Assembly: GCA_021788565.1 (NCBI GenBank)
Contig: JAJYKO010000423.1
Span: forward strand, 1 to 5,806
Reading direction: 5' to 3'
DNA: 5,806 nt
Source: Chloroflexota bacterium
GTDB lineage: Bacteria; Chloroflexota; UBA6077
Shown here: piece by piece, positions 4,409 to 5,806 of the stretch
How the letters are laid out: every line of letters starts with the position of its first letter
How positions within the stretch are numbered: position 1 is the first letter of the stretch
Position numbers and translations under genes: made by a program
The notes under the pieces: model-generated
Database searches by the model: none
What the model was told of the DNA's origin: nothing
The model's input: only the letters and a program-made list of their open reading frames with translations

Positions 4409-5806
4409 TACTTCCGCCTGGAGGCGTGGTGATCTCGCCCGAGGAAGGTGTTGGACCACGCGGAGCTGCCCTTGAGGCTGCCCTCTTTGAAAACCGGCGG
4501 TCGATCGAGCATCGTCTGTTCTTCGCCGTACGGCTTGAGCCGTTCATAGGCCCTTGCCCATATGCAATCCTTGTCCCCAACCTCGCAGAAACCCTGATGA
4601 GAACCACCACAGGGCCCGTTCCGCTGGTTCTTCGCGCACTGGGACTCGGGGCACAGATAGGCGATGTCCGGCAGAGAGCAATCGCCGCAGTCACGGCAGT
4701 CGAACATCCCGATCTTGGCAGCCTGCTCTCCCGCGTGGAGCCACCGCTTGGTCGCCTGCCGCCCATCTACCCCGGAGTATAGCCAGCGGCCAACCTTGAA
4801 GCCTCTGGACGCGGGGCCGAATAGGTGATCGTGGAAAAATCGGCTGAGCCTGTAGCTCGCGGGAACCCGGGACTGCAGGGCAGCGCGCCCTTTTGGCGCC
4901 AGCGACGCTACGTAGCCGCGGTTGACCTCGTTGGAGCTCAAGCCGTTTACAGAGTCCTGCTCGAAGAAGTAGAACTCGCCGGGTTGATGGAACTGAATCT
5001 CTCTGGCCATCTCTCGCCAGTCGTCGCGGCCAAACGAATCAGCCTGCTCGAAGATGGCGCTCACCTCGGCGGGCCGCAGGTGTCCGCTGATGTAGACCCC
5101 CCGGAAGCCGAGGCCACGGGCGATGGCGATCTGCTTCGCCGCCAGTTCATGGAAGAAGGCTTTGCCCTTGTCCGGCGAGGCTGCCTGTTCTTCGGCAACC
5201 GCCAGCAGCTCATCACTCACGACCACACCAGGGACGGCGCCGTTGTTGAAATGCCGCGCCAGATATCCCGTCAGGACGCAAACGTTGGCGATCAGAGCAG
5301 GGGCCAGGAGATTGCCCTGACCATCATCTGGCCTGTAGGGGCGGACCGCCGTGTTCGCCCGCCCGGACAGGCCGGCGGGGCCGCCGGCCCCTACATGTTG
5401 ATCGCTGTTCGCTGATAGCTCGACGTACTTCAGCAGCTCATCCCACTTGCGCGAGTCGTAGCCAACCTGCGTGATGATGAACTGCGCGCCGTTGGCGACC
5501 TTGGATTGAAGCTTCAGGTACTGCGGAATTAGCTCCCGCTCCTCCAGCTTGAAGGGTGAAACCGTTGCACCCAGGAAGAGGTCTGTGGGCGGCAAACGGT
5601 CGGGCTCGCCCCTGCGCGGCTTGATCACCCTCATCCCATGGTTCATGTCGTTTAGCATGTGGAGCAGCCCGACGGAGTCCACGTCGAAGACGGCGCCGGG
5701 CTGCCCCATGTATCCGTCCACGGGATGGTCGCCGGAAAGGCAGAGGATGTTCTGAAAGCCTGCGTCGGCGAGGGTCCAGGCTCGGCTCTCCAGCCCGTTG
5801 CGGTTC
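4408..5806 (-). CDS. metF: Methylenetetrahydrofolate reductase with C-terminal cysteine-rich MTHFR_C domain (5' end beyond window)
   Basis: 465 residues are visible, running without a stop to the window edge, so the N-terminus is missing. The family reduces 5,10-methylene-tetrahydrofolate to 5-methyl-tetrahydrofolate with a flavin. The TIM-barrel part shows NILCLSGDHPVDGYMGQPGA, FDVDSVGLL, VGYDSRKWDELL, VVVSDELL and FRGVYISGHL. After residue 300 comes a domain like Pfam MTHFR_C, also found in the MetV partner of acetogenic MetF. It has eight cysteines at visible residues 370, 373, 376, 385, 390, 399, 407 and 414, including CRDCGDC and NGPCGG. These probably bind an Fe-S cluster or zinc. The protein is thus a MetF-MetV-like fusion, and the electron donor may differ from NADH. 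Between KYVEL (126-130) and APALIANV (168-175) sit about 37 residues where I would expect fewer than ten. This is the translated palindromic repeat at 5334-5395. The GTG at 5721 is not the start, because family sequence continues upstream of it. Confidence 0.88.
   Translation of the reverse strand, partial: NRNGLESRAWTLADAGFQNILCLSGDHPVDGYMGQPGAVFDVDSVGLLHMLNDMNHGMRVIKPRRGEPDRLPPTDLFLGATVSPFKLEERELIPQYLKLQSKVANGAQFIITQVGYDSRKWDELLKYVELSANSDQHVGAGGPAGLSGRANTAVRPYRPDDGQGNLLAPALIANVCVLTGYLARHFNNGAVPGVVVSDELLAVAEEQAASPDKGKAFFHELAAKQIAIARGLGFRGVYISGHLRPAEVSAIFEQADSFGRDDWREMAREIQFHQPGEFYFFEQDSVNGLSSNEVNRGYVASLAPKGRAALQSRVPASYRLSRFFHDHLFGPASRGFKVGRWLYSGVDGRQATKRWLHAGEQAAKIGMFDCRDCGDCSLPDIAYLCPESQCAKNQRNGPCGGSHQGFCEVGDKDCIWARAYERLKPYGEEQTMLDRPPVFKEGSLKGSSAWSNTFLGRDHHASRRK
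5334..5395. repeat. 62-bp palindromic repeat element inserted in frame in the MTHFR gene
   Basis: The element is bounded by perfect 9-bp terminal inverted repeats, TGTAGGGGC (5334-5342) and GCCCCTACA (5387-5395). Inside is a second perfect 9-bp inverted repeat (5370-5378 with 5381-5389) and a smaller GGCGG-A-CCGCC palindrome (5340-5350). Fifty of its 62 bases are G or C, well above the flanking sequence. It encodes visible residues 138-157 of the MTHFR protein, rich in Gly, Ala, Pro and Arg, without a stop codon. It resembles the dispersed GTAGGGGC-type intergenic repeats I know from several environmental bacterial genomes. No other copy occurs in this window, so its dispersed nature is not shown here. 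It has no coding capacity of its own, so any movement would need help from elsewhere. Confidence 0.75.

Noticed and set aside
4825..5415. A 196-codon plus-strand open frame antisense to the MTHFR gene
   Set aside because: It is complementary to the conserved MTHFR frame and has no domain of its own.
5719..5721. GTG as the start of the MTHFR gene
   Set aside because: The frame stays open to the window edge and upstream codons encode family sequence (NILCLSGDHP), so the GTG is an internal valine.

Overview
The window comes from a moderately GC-rich bacterium. All five genes lie on the minus strand, so the biological reading order runs from high to low coordinates. I see no ribosomal RNA, tRNA or taxonomic marker. 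The mix of a fused MetF plus cysteine-rich MTHFR_C protein, an E1-alpha/E1-beta/E2 dehydrogenase set, and a GTAGGGGC-type palindromic repeat reminds me of environmental lineages such as Chloroflexota. That placement is an impression, not a result.

Layout in reading order. At 5806-4408 is a 5'-truncated methylenetetrahydrofolate reductase: a flavin TIM-barrel part followed by an eight-cysteine C-terminal domain. Its barrel part is interrupted in frame by a 62-bp, strongly palindromic repeat at 5334-5395, which adds roughly 30-36 residues. From 4407 to 4131 is a 277-bp intergenic leader with several short direct and inverted repeats, including two 9-bp stems that cannot form together. From 4130 to 663 is a tight three-gene cluster for a 2-oxoacid dehydrogenase complex: E1-alpha, E1-beta, then the E2 acyltransferase with its lipoyl, subunit-binding and catalytic domains. 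The gaps are 2 bp and 13 bp, and strong Shine-Dalgarno sequences precede E1-beta and E2. Four bases after the E2 stop codon begins a dCTP deaminase-family gene, 658-146, probably the last gene of the operon. Below 146 there is only a 9-bp-stem hairpin and no gene.

How they work together. E1 (alpha and beta together) decarboxylates a 2-oxoacid, most likely pyruvate, using thiamine diphosphate. E2 passes the acyl group through lipoate to CoA. The third component, E3 (dihydrolipoamide dehydrogenase), is not in the window and must be encoded elsewhere. The dCTP deaminase feeds dUMP/dTTP synthesis, and the upstream MTHFR belongs to one-carbon metabolism, so both flanks touch folate and thymidylate chemistry. 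That link is an inference from position only.

The two points most worth a second look are the repeat that has become protein-coding inside the MTHFR gene and the structured leader in front of the dehydrogenase operon.
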